A stretch of 64,000 bases of DNA from Cohnella terricola. GTDB taxonomy: Bacteria > Bacillota > Bacilli > Paenibacillales > Paenibacillaceae. Position numbers and translations under genes: made by a program. Each line of letters opens with the position of its first letter. Position 1 is the stretch's first letter. The stretch is taken from assembly GCF_007786475.1 (NCBI RefSeq), contig NZ_VNJJ01000007.1:121734-185733 (forward strand), written 5' to 3'. The notes beneath the pieces are model-generated. The model did no database searches. It saw only the letters and a list, made by a program, of their open reading frames with translations, and was not told the DNA's origin. This document shows, in pieces, positions 35,501 through 43,709 of this stretch.

Positions 35501-36736
35501 GAGCGAATGGAAATCGCCCGCAGCAACCGCCACCACACCGCTCAGTCCGCTGGGTACAGTACTTTGATGATAATTGTTGCTTCCCCAGGCAACGACGGTG
35601 CCGTCCGACTTCACTGCGAGCGAATGTTGGGCTCCGCCGTCGATCGAGGCTACTTTGTCCGCTGTCAATCCAACAGGTATTGTCGATAGTGCAGAATCAC
35701 CCCAAGCAGCGATCGTACCATCCGATTTCAAAGCAAGCGAATGGTAGGCTCCTCCTGCTATCCTCGTTGCCTTGATAGGTTCAGTAATTCCGGCCGGCAC
35801 GGTCGTCTGGCCAGAACGATTGTCTCCCCATGCGACGACCGTACCGTCCAACCGTAACGCTAGCGAATAGTTCCATCCAGCGCTAATCGCCGCTACATCG
35901 GTTAAACCCGAGGGTACGTTCAATTGCCCCACGCTATTGTCTCCCCATACCACGACGGTCCCATCCGCCTTGAGCGCCAGCGAATGATTGTCTCCTGCGG
36001 CGATTGCGATTACGCCGCCCGCTGCTAATGCTGCTGGTATGGTCGTTTGACCCTTAGTGTTGTTTCCCCATCCGACAACGGTACCATCCGCCTTCAGGGC
36101 AAGCGAATGAGTGGTTCCTGCTGCGATTGCTATCACGTTGCTAAGTCCGGGAGGTACGTTCAAGCTGCCATGAAGATTATAGCCCCATGTGACAACCGTA
36201 CCATTGGACTTCAACGCAAGCGAATAGTCATAGCCGGCAGCTATTGCTACCACATCAGACAAACCCGTCGGGACGGTGGTTTGACCGGAATTATTGCCGC
36301 CCCACGCAAGGACCGTTCCTGTCGACAGAAGGGCAAGCGAATGAGTGCCTCCCGCGGCAATCGCTACCACTCCACCTGCTGCCGCTTCTTCCGGAATGGT
36401 CGTTTGACCCTCATTGTTATTCCCCCATGCGACAACCTTGCCATCCGATTTCAGCGCTAGCGAATGTCCGGCGCCAGCAGCGATCGCCATCACATCATTC
36501 AAATCCGCTGGAATTTTCAATTGGCCGCTAATGTTGTTGCCCCATCCTACGACGGTACCATTGGCTTTTAACAAGAGTGCATAGTCGGCCCCCGCGGCCA
36601 TTCGTATTCCCTCCACGCTTCGGACTCCCACTTGCGAAGCATAAGCGGAATGCGAACCGTAGGGAACAATCCAGCCAATCAACAATACGATGCTCATAAC
36701 AAAACTAATCTTCGTTTTCCACTTATACGATAACAA
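32561..36736 (-). CDS. S-layer-anchored RCC1-repeat surface protein
   Basis: A 1391-residue exported protein. After the signal peptide there are about 13 RCC1-type units (to about residue 590) with the pattern AIAAGxxHSLALKxDGTVVAWG, predicted to fold as a beta-propeller. A cadherin-like/beta-sandwich stretch, several Ig-like repeats, a Thr run encoded by GTT repeats (33434-33458), and another Ig-like unit follow. Three SLH modules end the protein (starting CAFTDIENHWAKP, about residue 1195) and should hold it to the wall polymer. The start appears to be TTG at 36736 with AAGGAG ten bases before. It may bind ligands or adhere to a surface; no partner is indicated. Confidence 0.85.
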   Translation of the reverse strand: MLSYKWKTKISFVMSIVLLIGWIVPYGSHSAYASQVGVRSVEGIRMAAGADYALLLKANGTVVGWGNNISGQLKIPADLNDVMAIAAGAGHSLALKSDGKVVAWGNNNEGQTTIPEEAAAGGVVAIAAGGTHSLALLSTGTVLAWGGNNSGQTTVPTGLSDVVAIAAGYDYSLALKSNGTVVTWGYNLHGSLNVPPGLSNVIAIAAGTTHSLALKADGTVVGWGNNTKGQTTIPAALAAGGVIAIAAGDNHSLALKADGTVVVWGDNSVGQLNVPSGLTDVAAISAGWNYSLALRLDGTVVAWGDNRSGQTTVPAGITEPIKATRIAGGAYHSLALKSDGTIAAWGDSALSTIPVGLTADKVASIDGGAQHSLAVKSDGTVVAWGSNNYHQSTVPSGLSGVVAVAAGDFHSLALKSNGAVVAWGYNVYGQTNVPAGAQTEVRSISTGAHHSLALKADGTVVAWGLNDQHQTDVPTGLSEVAEVAAGGFHSLALKADGTVVAWGLNAYGQSKVPNGLSGVIAIAAGQYHSLALESDGTVVAWGRNNYGQSAVPSGLNGVVAIATGYNHSLALKSDGTVVAWGHNIAGQIDVPGNANLSGLTLQEGDFTEPFDPSVTSYTYYYDGQSPSSVNVTPTLASTTQDDLYVNNERLPSGGTKTISTAGATTDTIIPVRVEPYLLPGRTYTITLAIDSTKPVVQFGTNGRSTAATSAASKVTVSDTQSGVDDASLQYAWTQSTDVPSGGWTPFSNEDTLSRTSGNGNWYLHVRAKDKVGNVTDAVSNRFVLDNTAPTAVVSSSAGSTVNAAFPVTITFSEEVNGLTEGDLAVTNGTASDLASVSAAVYTATIAPTTSGQAVTVAVRAGAATDAAGNGNTASNTLSRQYDTTKPVVTFGGFTDQQKFAAPPAEVSVTVSEAVYWVAGGAELDSANARPLVSMKKDGRTFSAYTPSYDGPSRTLTFSFSDALEDGAYEVNVAGGLVENSIHNTLDAANAKFIVAVPSVANMAVSPTSLPSAGGDITATITGINLTGQTVKVYVDGVEAVTATITGDTSATATVALPRNAAGTGKEHRITIYLNGAEVAGQSSTVTVSAARAPTTTTTTTTRSSNADLADLNVDTSGKALALSPVFAPGTTAYAAETDAEQIELKVTTAHSNAVVTLGGNRIGEKTIVPLAKGANVLTITVQAEDGTLKTYTLTIHRVASSQEETSPSAPVCAFTDIENHWAKPDICEAAGLGIVEGVNARTFVPNGYVTRTEFAVMLLRTLQIPINNEASEISFSDRGSIPEWARPAIRTAVAEGILTGYLDGTLRPMQTVNRTEMAAMVSRAMNWKAGSAESPFFSDDAVIPAWAKTYVEAARERGILVGRAGNEFKPNGLTTRAEAAVVLLRLRKVLD

Positions 36737-36849
36737 CAGGTATTCGCTCCTTCATTCTAAATAGTAGGTTCTTGGTGAGGCTTCCTCCATTGGAATTTTA
36801 ACAAATACCTATGAAAGGAGAATGAAAGAATGGGAGAGGAGCATCTAAC

Positions 36850-37125
36850 GAAGATGACCTGCGCGAGTCGCCTTACGGCTCTACGCAAAAAGCCAGCCTC
36901 ATGGGGCTGGCTTAACGATGGTGGGGCCGATCCGTATAAAATCGAACCCCAGGATACCATCAATCTCCTTCAGGAAACTTTTCTTGAACTTCTCCCCATC
37001 GAATATCGTCTAAAAGAATTTAAGCCTTCAACGCCCTCCTCCGGACTGAATCGGGGTTTAATGCCCCCTCGTACCACAAAAAACTCTGACCTCATACGCA
37101 TACGGTCAGAGTTTTTATGGTGGAG
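36850..37125. repeat. Two ssrA-like repeat hairpins in series
   Basis: At 36886-36920 GCCAGCC-TCATGG-GGCTGGC is followed by GATGGTGGGGCCGA. At 37078-37125 ACTCTGACC...GGTCAGAGT is preceded by CAACGCCCTCCTCCGGACTG and followed by TTATGGTGGAGCACC. Both keep the repeat's order but with changed stems. The 432-bp region 36737-37168 is filled by these copies and contains no gene. Confidence 0.75.
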
Positions 37126-37168
37126 CACCCTTCCCAAAAACAAACCCACCACCCCTTCATCACTCCGT

Positions 37169-38110
37169 TTATGTTTGATTCGAAATCCATTCTCGAACGA
37201 CGCCTGGCACGCCTTCTACTGCTGTTGGATAACGGAATTGAAATCCGATTTTCTTCAATTTCTGGTTGGTGAAATAGGTATGAGCGGTTGCATATTCCGT
37301 TAACACCGGCCCCAGGATCATTTGGCATAGCCATCTTGGAATTTCCCTTACCTTCCCCGTTACGTTCAATTCTTTTTCGATTAAGTGTTTAAAGGCCTTA
37401 GAAGTCATCGGCTGATCATCGCATAATATATACCGCTCACCCGTTTTGCCATGTTCGGTTAAATACAAACAAGCGCGTGCGGTGTCCGCCACGTGGATGG
37501 GAGAAAAATACGGTTCATAGCCTTTCAGCGAGTATACGGGCTTGTTAAGATACAGTGGTTCAATGAATAATTGCGGCATCCAAGAATCCGGCCCGTAGAT
37601 TTGCGCCGGGAAAGCTGTCGTAATCGGCAGCCCTTGTTCCAAGTATCGATCCAAAACATGGACGGAATCTGCGATATAAGGCCCCCAGCCCTTTGGCTCA
37701 TCGCTATAGTTATTATCTCTCGGTACATCCGAACCCGTATCGCCAAGGAAGCTCGTTCCGGCAACGTACACAATTTTTTTGATCACAGCTGGATTTGCAT
37801 GATTCAATAACCGAACCGTCATCTCGTAATGTCCCTTTTTGTAGGTGGTTGCCACCTTCTTCGTAACCTTTTTCCCCCATGTTGGCGGAGCCGCAAGATG
37901 AATGATGTATTCAGCCTGCCGAATAACATTCTGCCAGACTCCGTCTGACAGAAGGTCGCCGACAATCGCTTCCACACCTTTCGCTTCCAGTTCTCTAGCT
38001 TTTTCTGCCGACCGAGTGAGTACGACTGCTTCCTTACCCTCTTTTATCACTTCACTAATTAATCGACTGCCTACATATCCAGTGCCACCTGTAATGAAAA
38101 CTTTACTCAA
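37169..38110 (-). CDS. NAD-dependent epimerase/dehydratase family protein
   Basis: About 313 residues of the extended SDR/epimerase family. The N-terminus KVFITGGTGYVGSRLISEVI is the TGxxGxxG loop; a central MTVRLLNHANPAVIKKIVYV follows. The typical YxxxK is modified (WGPYIADSVHVLDRYLEQG), so catalytic activity is uncertain. A TTG at 38110 seven bases from AAAGGAG is the likelier start; an ATG six bases earlier sits too near the RBS. It is bounded on both sides by ssrA-like repeats and has no functional neighbours, so the substrate cannot be assigned. Confidence 0.75.
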   Translation of the reverse strand: MSKVFITGGTGYVGSRLISEVIKEGKEAVVLTRSAEKARELEAKGVEAIVGDLLSDGVWQNVIRQAEYIIHLAAPPTWGKKVTKKVATTYKKGHYEMTVRLLNHANPAVIKKIVYVAGTSFLGDTGSDVPRDNNYSDEPKGWGPYIADSVHVLDRYLEQGLPITTAFPAQIYGPDSWMPQLFIEPLYLNKPVYSLKGYEPYFSPIHVADTARACLYLTEHGKTGERYILCDDQPMTSKAFKHLIEKELNVTGKVREIPRWLCQMILGPVLTEYATAHTYFTNQKLKKIGFQFRYPTAVEGVPGVVREWISNQT

Positions 38111-38401
38111 CTTCATTCTCCTTTCATCCACTCGAAACGAATACTGGGTCTGTGCCCCTGCAACGTCTTGCACATTGACCCTAGTATAGTGGGGGTTGGG
38201 AGAAAAAAGAGTCATACGAAAGTAGTAGAAACAAAATAAAGTCTATTAAAGTTCGTTTCTGCGCTACATCTAAACATATACATATCCCGGTTTGAATTTA
38301 CGGCTACAATTTCAAGACATAGAAAAACAGCCTTCATGTGGACTGTTTCATGCTGGAGACGAGCGCTGCGCGCGATCGAAGCCCGGATGAACACCCTTCT
38401 T

Positions 38402-38712
38402 AGCTCCCCAATCGTATCCGACTATTTCATGTCGGATTCTCGTGTCGCGATTTATTTGGAGGCTCGGTGGTATCTGACTTCATTGATTAAGTTGCTGACG
38501 ATGCTAACTCGACGAGGACGATCTTATAGGTAGAATCAGATGCCGTGCTCGTCCGCTTCGCTCCCTGCGCGCGGAACGAACCCCAATGTCCTCCTTCGGA
38601 CTGGGCGACTCCCCCTAACTTCTCAACCATCACAAAAAAGCCGACCTCATGCGGTCGGCTTTCGTGATGGTGGAGGCGAGGCGTGGTATGGCAAATCCAC
38701 AACTCGCCAGAG
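38402..38712. repeat. 275-bp repeat, copy 2, with extended CCA-end arm
   Basis: It matches 28284-28558 and continues into GGTGGAGGCGAGGCGTGG...CCACAACTCGCC, a T-arm-like stem ahead of a CTCCACCA end on the minus strand. Plus-strand text CTTCGGACTGGGCGACTCCC precedes the hairpin. The 725-bp spacer 38111-38835 holds this repeat and no gene. Confidence 0.85.
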
Positions 38713-38835
38713 TTCTATAATCCAGTTTGTTGGAGATTCGAACAACCTAGTAATCATTTTAAATCACATTTTCATTCCGAGCTCCATACTACGCCAGATA
38801 ATAAAATCGGCTCAGTAAGTATTATTTATTAGTTA

Positions 38836-39042
38836 TCATCTAAATACAGAATACGTTGAGCCCCACTGTCCAATAACTCCATTCGCTTTTAAGCGACTTA
38901 TTGCCATATTCAGCTCTGAAAGATCTTTCTCAATCCCAAGTGAAATTAATTCATTAAATATCTCATCAATAGTAAAAGGTTCTTTTTTAGATAGGACTAT
39001 TTCACCTAATTTGTAACTTGCACTCTCCATAAATACTGCCAT
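38836..39042 (-). CDS. Small winged-helix-like partner of the HD protein (68 aa)
   Basis: A 68-residue protein starting MAVFMESASYKLGEIVLSKK, with a helix-turn-helix-like middle (FTIDEIFNELISLGIEKDLS) and a strand-like end (GVIGQWGSTYSVFR). The size and pattern suggest a small DNA-binding or protein-binding winged helix. AAAGGAG lies eight bases upstream. It begins 17 bp after the stop of the HD phosphohydrolase, so the two form a unit. I do not recognise a family. It might regulate the HD enzyme or its gene, as a nuclease/NTPase partner in a defence-like pair. Confidence 0.6.
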   Translation of the reverse strand: MAVFMESASYKLGEIVLSKKEPFTIDEIFNELISLGIEKDLSELNMAISRLKANGVIGQWGSTYSVFR

Positions 39043-39059
39043 ATAAACACTCCTTTATA

Positions 39060-40982
39060 TCAATATCGACCAGTAACTTCTTCTTTTTCTTCCTTTGTAA
39101 CTAATAAACCTTCAATAAGCATTTTCAATTCTAAAGCAATTTCAAGCCCAACATCCGTTAGGAACTGACTATGATTAATGTTCTTTTCACATGTGACATA
39201 AATAAAACATGGGGGAAACACCGATTGATTATTTCTTAGCTCATTATGAATTCTTGAAACCTCATTTAAGTACACCAATTCTCTCTGCCCACGATACAAT
39301 AATGGAAAACCATCTTCCAAGCCTGTTTTCATTTTTTTAAAAACAACAAAGGAATCACTAATGTCATAGTTTTTAATAGATACACTGGTTACAACTTTCT
39401 GTACCAATTCATGTAGAATCTTACCCTTATTCTTATTACTAGAGAATAAATCAATAAGCACTTCAACAAATTTCACTACCTTAGTTAAATAGAAACCATT
39501 TTCCGAAATGTTATGTTTTATAAGAGGATCTATTAAACTTTGGTAACTATCAGAAATCATTTTTTGAATATTATCAAAATCAATATGAATGTTTGTAAAG
39601 ATACTATTATCTAGTATCACAAAATCGTCCATACCCTTAATCATGGACTGATAGTTTTTCTTGTTTGCTAATAATTCTTCTAATTGCAACTTCACAACAT
39701 TCTTCTCATCACTTGATCCTGCTGGGCTAAAAGTTAGATACTCACTAAAATAATGTCTTCTTAGCACTGTCACTAACCATGAGTCATCCCACTGAATAAT
39801 AGTATTAAAGTACTTTTCATTGGAATTGGCATCCTTTATCGCTTCCCATAATCCCGATATATTCATTGGAAGAACTTGATCTTGAAGCGTATTCCCTGAA
39901 GAAAATGATTCCTTGGCAAGTGCTACTATTGCTCTCCCTAAAATATAATCCGTTTTGATTATTCTATGATGAAAAATCACATTTTTATAAAGCAGCCATC
40001 TTCTTTGAAAAAAATCTTCGATAGTACTAAGTACTTTAATACTAGGAGCAAAATAAAAGGTGTCTTTTTCCTCGACCAATTTCATTGATGAAATTAAACG
40101 GTCGTACTCAATTTTCCCTGTGTTTAGACCAGAATTTTGAAAGTCTCTTGTAATGTAATCCAATCGATCACTATCAATAGAATGAGCAACGATGTGATGT
40201 AGGTCTTTGAATATCCCCTTTTCTTCAAATATTGTTTTGACAAATCGTCTGTTCAACCAATAAAAGAGTCTTAATTCTGCCTTCTCTTGATTGTCAGGTG
40301 TAAATGAAACAGATTCTAGTAACCTGTCGGAAATATTATTTCCAATCTGTTCATGCAAAGCAAAATCACTCTCTGAATAAAACTTCGTCGCCTTCATAAA
40401 CTCATTATGAGCTGCATTCCGATCTTCTAGAGCATTGACATAGTTCCAAACCTCCTCCAAAGCATATTCGGTTATGTGACTAAATGGAGGATGACCAATA
40501 TCATGAAGTAGAGCAGCTACTCTGACTGACTGATATGCAACTAAATAAGCGAAGACATGGTTTTTTTTAATTATATGTGGCGAATTTAGCCTATACAACG
40601 GGTCATCAATCACAATTTCGTGACAGTTATTAATTAGATCAGCGAATCGATCAGTTAATGTATGTCTGAACGTCTCGGCATGTTCGGATGATTTATAACT
40701 GTCTATTTCTGCATTTATACGATCAAAAAATTTATCCCTTACAACCGACTCGGCATTCGTTATTGAGTAATAAAACATTTTCCCAGCTAAGTGCATAACT
40801 CCTAAAGAATGCTCAAATCGTTTAGTCTTGTTCGATGGATATGTCAAATACGCCGTTGAGTTTTGCATTATATTATGCAGACGGTTAAACAGTTGTGTAG
40901 AAATAATGTGTTTTTCTAAAACACTTAGTTGAATTGTACCATGTATTGTATCCGCTATCGAAATTGTCTTATTATTCGACAT
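39060..40982 (-). CDS. SAMHD1/dGTPase-like HD-domain phosphohydrolase
   Basis: A 640-residue HD-superfamily protein similar to the SAMHD1/dNTP triphosphohydrolase group. The N-terminus has IADTIHGTIQLS and FEHSLGVMHLAGKMF (H58). The HD pair H160-D161 lies in LLHDIGHPPFSH. The distal Asp is D270/D272 in HSIDSDRLDYITRD. All four metal positions (H...HD...D) are present, so hydrolysis of a nucleotide is plausible. The last 350 residues are specific to this subgroup. Bacterial dGTPases of this fold can act in phage defence by draining dNTPs. It is AT-rich relative to flanking core genes and lies between two ssrA-like repeats. Confidence 0.8.
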   Translation of the reverse strand: MSNNKTISIADTIHGTIQLSVLEKHIISTQLFNRLHNIMQNSTAYLTYPSNKTKRFEHSLGVMHLAGKMFYYSITNAESVVRDKFFDRINAEIDSYKSSEHAETFRHTLTDRFADLINNCHEIVIDDPLYRLNSPHIIKKNHVFAYLVAYQSVRVAALLHDIGHPPFSHITEYALEEVWNYVNALEDRNAAHNEFMKATKFYSESDFALHEQIGNNISDRLLESVSFTPDNQEKAELRLFYWLNRRFVKTIFEEKGIFKDLHHIVAHSIDSDRLDYITRDFQNSGLNTGKIEYDRLISSMKLVEEKDTFYFAPSIKVLSTIEDFFQRRWLLYKNVIFHHRIIKTDYILGRAIVALAKESFSSGNTLQDQVLPMNISGLWEAIKDANSNEKYFNTIIQWDDSWLVTVLRRHYFSEYLTFSPAGSSDEKNVVKLQLEELLANKKNYQSMIKGMDDFVILDNSIFTNIHIDFDNIQKMISDSYQSLIDPLIKHNISENGFYLTKVVKFVEVLIDLFSSNKNKGKILHELVQKVVTSVSIKNYDISDSFVVFKKMKTGLEDGFPLLYRGQRELVYLNEVSRIHNELRNNQSVFPPCFIYVTCEKNINHSQFLTDVGLEIALELKMLIEGLLVTKEEKEEVTGRY

Positions 40983-41157
40983 TTTTCCTCCCGTTTATAG
41001 TAGTCTATTAAATATACTACAACTTCCTTAATTATCCTTCTAGGAGTTTAATCAAATCCTCAAATTCGATAAATATTCTTAGATACAAAATCCATCGTTT
41101 ATCAGTCACACTACAAATTCGCAGACATCTTCTCTTTATCAATATGTTTGAGAAACA

Positions 41158-41213
41158 GCAAAAATCCACCACCTTATGCGGTGGTGGATTTACATGGTGG
41201 AGGCTAGGGGAGT
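41158..41213. repeat. att-like 56-bp direct repeat of the ssrA 3' end (distal copy)
   Basis: Matches 43710-43765 at 50 of 56 positions: same A-run, terminator stem, CATGGTGGAGGC and GGGGAGT. Two of the differences are compensatory in the stem (CCACCACC/GGTGGTGG against CCACAACC/GGTTGTGG). With the copy at ssrA it flanks the XRE-ImmA/IrrE gene pair. Confidence 0.85.
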
Positions 41214-41224
41214 TTCCAATTCTT

Positions 41225-41450
41225 GATTGAACTTGCTAATAAGTCGGATTCACGGATGACGATCTTAGCGGTAGAATCAGATGCCGTGCTCGATTTGCTA
41301 CGCAAACCTGCGCGCGGAACGAACCCCAATGCCCTCCTTTGGATTCGGGGTAATCGACAAACCCTCGCTCCACGCAAAAAAGCCAGCCTCATGCGACTGG
41401 CTTTGATGATGGTGGAGGCGAACCGTGGATATGTAAATCCTCGATTCAGC
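41225..41450. repeat. ssrA-like repeat with hairpin, internal to the att-like pair
   Basis: Carries GATCTTAGCGGTAGAATCAG, GCGCGGAACGAACCCCAATG (as in the 275-bp copies), then GCCAGCC-TCATGC-GACTGGC and GATGGTGGAGGCGAACCGTGG. It occupies most of the 595-bp spacer 40983-41577; with the 56-bp copy no gene is left in it. Confidence 0.8.
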
Positions 41451-41577
41451 GTCTCCCGCTCATCAGGTTTGGCATTGCGGCTTCGTTCAAGATTACCTAA
41501 GTCTTACTCTGGTTGGCTAAGCTTTTAAAGTTAGAGCGATATTAAGTTATGTGCTTGTTTTAAAACATTGACTTTTG

Positions 41578-42777
41578 CTACTGTGATATACGTGTAGGAA
41601 TTGTGATAACTTTTTGAAGATCAAAATCCAAATCCCTGTTTACATATTTGTCAAAAAAATCACTATCTACCCCTGTCATTTGATGAAAAAAAGACATTTC
41701 AACTATCCATTCCTTTTCTATCATCTGACGGACATCTACAAGTTTCTTAGTTGCAATAAAATCAATTATGGTTTTGATTTTCATTGGTTTCTGAAGTGGA
41801 ATTGACTTATCCAGTGGTTCCAATTCCAAATAGCTTTTTCGATGTAATGCAGCATAAAAATTCCGATGATCTTTTGCTTCAATAATCCCTAATTTATTCG
41901 CTCGATAACCCAATACTTGCAATGATACCTTCCACTTTCTTTTCAAATCTAGATAAGCATCTGGATTTGTAATAGCCGTAATGTCTTCCATATCAACTAT
42001 AAACTCGTCTTCTGGCAATAAAAAAGCTCCTGCAAATAAATTAGCCTCATTCTCAAAATGTTTATGTTCTTTTCTGTCTAAACTTGTGAATTCAATCCGA
42101 AAATGAAGCAACAAATGGCCCAGTTCATGTGCAAGATCAAAATTTCTTCGTGCAGCAGATTGTTTTATATTTCCCAAAATAATATAAGCTCGGTTTTTTC
42201 GAGTCCATAAGCTGTAGGCATCAATTTCTTCACCAATTGCTTTTTCAAATACGAAAACTCCACTCTTTTCAATTAAATACATGAGCTCATCGTTTGTATC
42301 TTGTAAAAAACCCAGTTTTTCCCGCGCTAACTGAGCCACTTTATTGATTTGAGTCAGCCTATTGTCGTCTGTTCTGTTTAAGTAATCAATTACTTCATCC
42401 CGTAACTTAACAATTTTCAATGTCGGGAGACTAATTTTAGCTGTAATATGCTCTACAAATGCATCTAAAAATTCAACATGCTTTGCTTCTGACTGCGTCT
42501 TTGAAATTGTATTCATTATCTTTGAACGATAAGCGATATTCATTACATCGACATTTGAAGTTATATTATAAAGTGATAACATGTCTTGAGTATAAAAATA
42601 TTTACTCTTCACTTTAAATATTCGCTTTAACTCGTTTACAATTTGCACTTTGGGTGTTGTATACGAGTTTTCATATTGCCAAATCGCTTGTTCGGTTACA
42701 TCTAACATTTCAGAGAGCTGTTTTCTAGAATATCCTTGCATGATTCGTAAATTGGCAAGATTTTCACCAATGAACAT
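41578..42777 (-). CDS. XRE-family HTH plus ImmA/IrrE-type metallopeptidase
   Basis: A 399-residue two-domain protein. Residues 1-60 are an XRE helix-turn-helix (MQGYSRKQLSEMLDVTEQAI). The C-terminal half has the ImmA/IrrE zinc peptidase motif, HELGH at 217-221 (NFDLAHELGHLLLHF), with the third ligand probably in ENEANLFAG (242-250). Such proteins cleave a repressor in response to a signal; fused HTH-peptidase forms regulate phages, ICEs or toxin-antitoxin genes. AAGGAGG precedes the ATG. The 250-aa partner gene lies 23 bp upstream in the same direction. The low GC and the repeats on either side suggest horizontal origin. Confidence 0.85.
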   Translation of the reverse strand: MFIGENLANLRIMQGYSRKQLSEMLDVTEQAIWQYENSYTTPKVQIVNELKRIFKVKSKYFYTQDMLSLYNITSNVDVMNIAYRSKIMNTISKTQSEAKHVEFLDAFVEHITAKISLPTLKIVKLRDEVIDYLNRTDDNRLTQINKVAQLAREKLGFLQDTNDELMYLIEKSGVFVFEKAIGEEIDAYSLWTRKNRAYIILGNIKQSAARRNFDLAHELGHLLLHFRIEFTSLDRKEHKHFENEANLFAGAFLLPEDEFIVDMEDITAITNPDAYLDLKRKWKVSLQVLGYRANKLGIIEAKDHRNFYAALHRKSYLELEPLDKSIPLQKPMKIKTIIDFIATKKLVDVRQMIEKEWIVEMSFFHQMTGVDSDFFDKYVNRDLDFDLQKVITIPTRISQ

Positions 42778-42800
42778 GCTTGCTCCCTCCTTACCTCTAA

Positions 42801-43553
42801 CTATTCAATTTGTAGCTCATCATCCAATATCCCGATATCGTAAGCTGCTGGATCCATAATCTCCTCACCCATCTCTGGTGCTATCACTTCACGATCCTCA
42901 TCGGTTAATTCTGCACCAAATATAAAGTCAGATAGATCTTCAACTAAATACGCCACATTATCACTTGGATTAGGCAAATAATGTTTTACTTCAGCAATCT
43001 GATATGCCTCATCAAGGGCATATGTAAGGATATGAAACTCAGTATAAGATGATTGAAAGTTTTCTAATTCTTCTTTCACTCGGTTCTCAGAAACAAAAAA
43101 CGAAAGTTGCTCATATTTCTCAAATGTTTCACCGTCTATTACTTGATGGAAATCTGAAAACACCAAGTTTTTATTGATTTTAGATAGTTCATGTAAATAC
43201 GTTCGATGTAATCCTTTATTACCTTTATTCGCAGGTAATTTAGACTGTGAAAAACATTTCTCGTTAAAATAGGCTGCATTCTTAATCAGAAAAAGAATTT
43301 TAGACTCACCATGAATAAATTGAAGATAGTCCCATGTTAAGCCTGCTTTAGATTTTTTATATTTAAAGCCATAGTCAATACACTCTTCTGCAACTTTACT
43401 TTCAATGAAATTTCCTTTAGTCCAAGCAAATGCTGAACTTATCTTCATTTTTACCTTTCTATCCTTACGATGTTCAATGTACTCACGATAACCTTCCACA
43501 ATAGCTTCAACAATCATTTTATTATGCTCGGAATTAAATTTATATTGCTCCAA
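42801..43553 (-). CDS. Unknown protein paired with the XRE-ImmA/IrrE gene
   Basis: About 250 residues, soluble, charged. The start is most likely TTG at 43553 (AGGAG eight bases away); a GTG at 43562 has the RBS too close. The N-terminal third reads SSAFAWTKGNFIESKVAEEC, and the C-terminus is acidic (EEIMDPAAYDIGILDDELQI). It resembles proteins (possibly DUF5986) that accompany XRE-ImmA/IrrE genes, but that is from memory. No catalytic motif is evident. As the upstream gene of a two-gene unit in an island it could be the substrate or the toxin-like component controlled by the peptidase. Confidence 0.65.
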   Translation of the reverse strand: MEQYKFNSEHNKMIVEAIVEGYREYIEHRKDRKVKMKISSAFAWTKGNFIESKVAEECIDYGFKYKKSKAGLTWDYLQFIHGESKILFLIKNAAYFNEKCFSQSKLPANKGNKGLHRTYLHELSKINKNLVFSDFHQVIDGETFEKYEQLSFFVSENRVKEELENFQSSYTEFHILTYALDEAYQIAEVKHYLPNPSDNVAYLVEDLSDFIFGAELTDEDREVIAPEMGEEIMDPAAYDIGILDDELQIE

Positions 43554-43709
43554 ATCAATCACTCCTATTCATAATAAATAAGCCTCCTTTAGTTTAATTC
43601 AAAACCACACTAATGGAAATGATTTTTTGTTTTTTTATTAAAGTTATTTCAAAAATACAAGGTTATATTTAAACCTTTAAAATAGATTCCAACTATGAGT
43701 CAAGGAAAA

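Noticed and set aside
38487..38702. 71-codon minus-strand frame inside a repeat (similar frames at 28.4 and 41.2 kb)
   Set aside because: These frames follow the repeat copies (shared ASDST..KIV text) and lack RBS; they are translations of the non-coding repeat.
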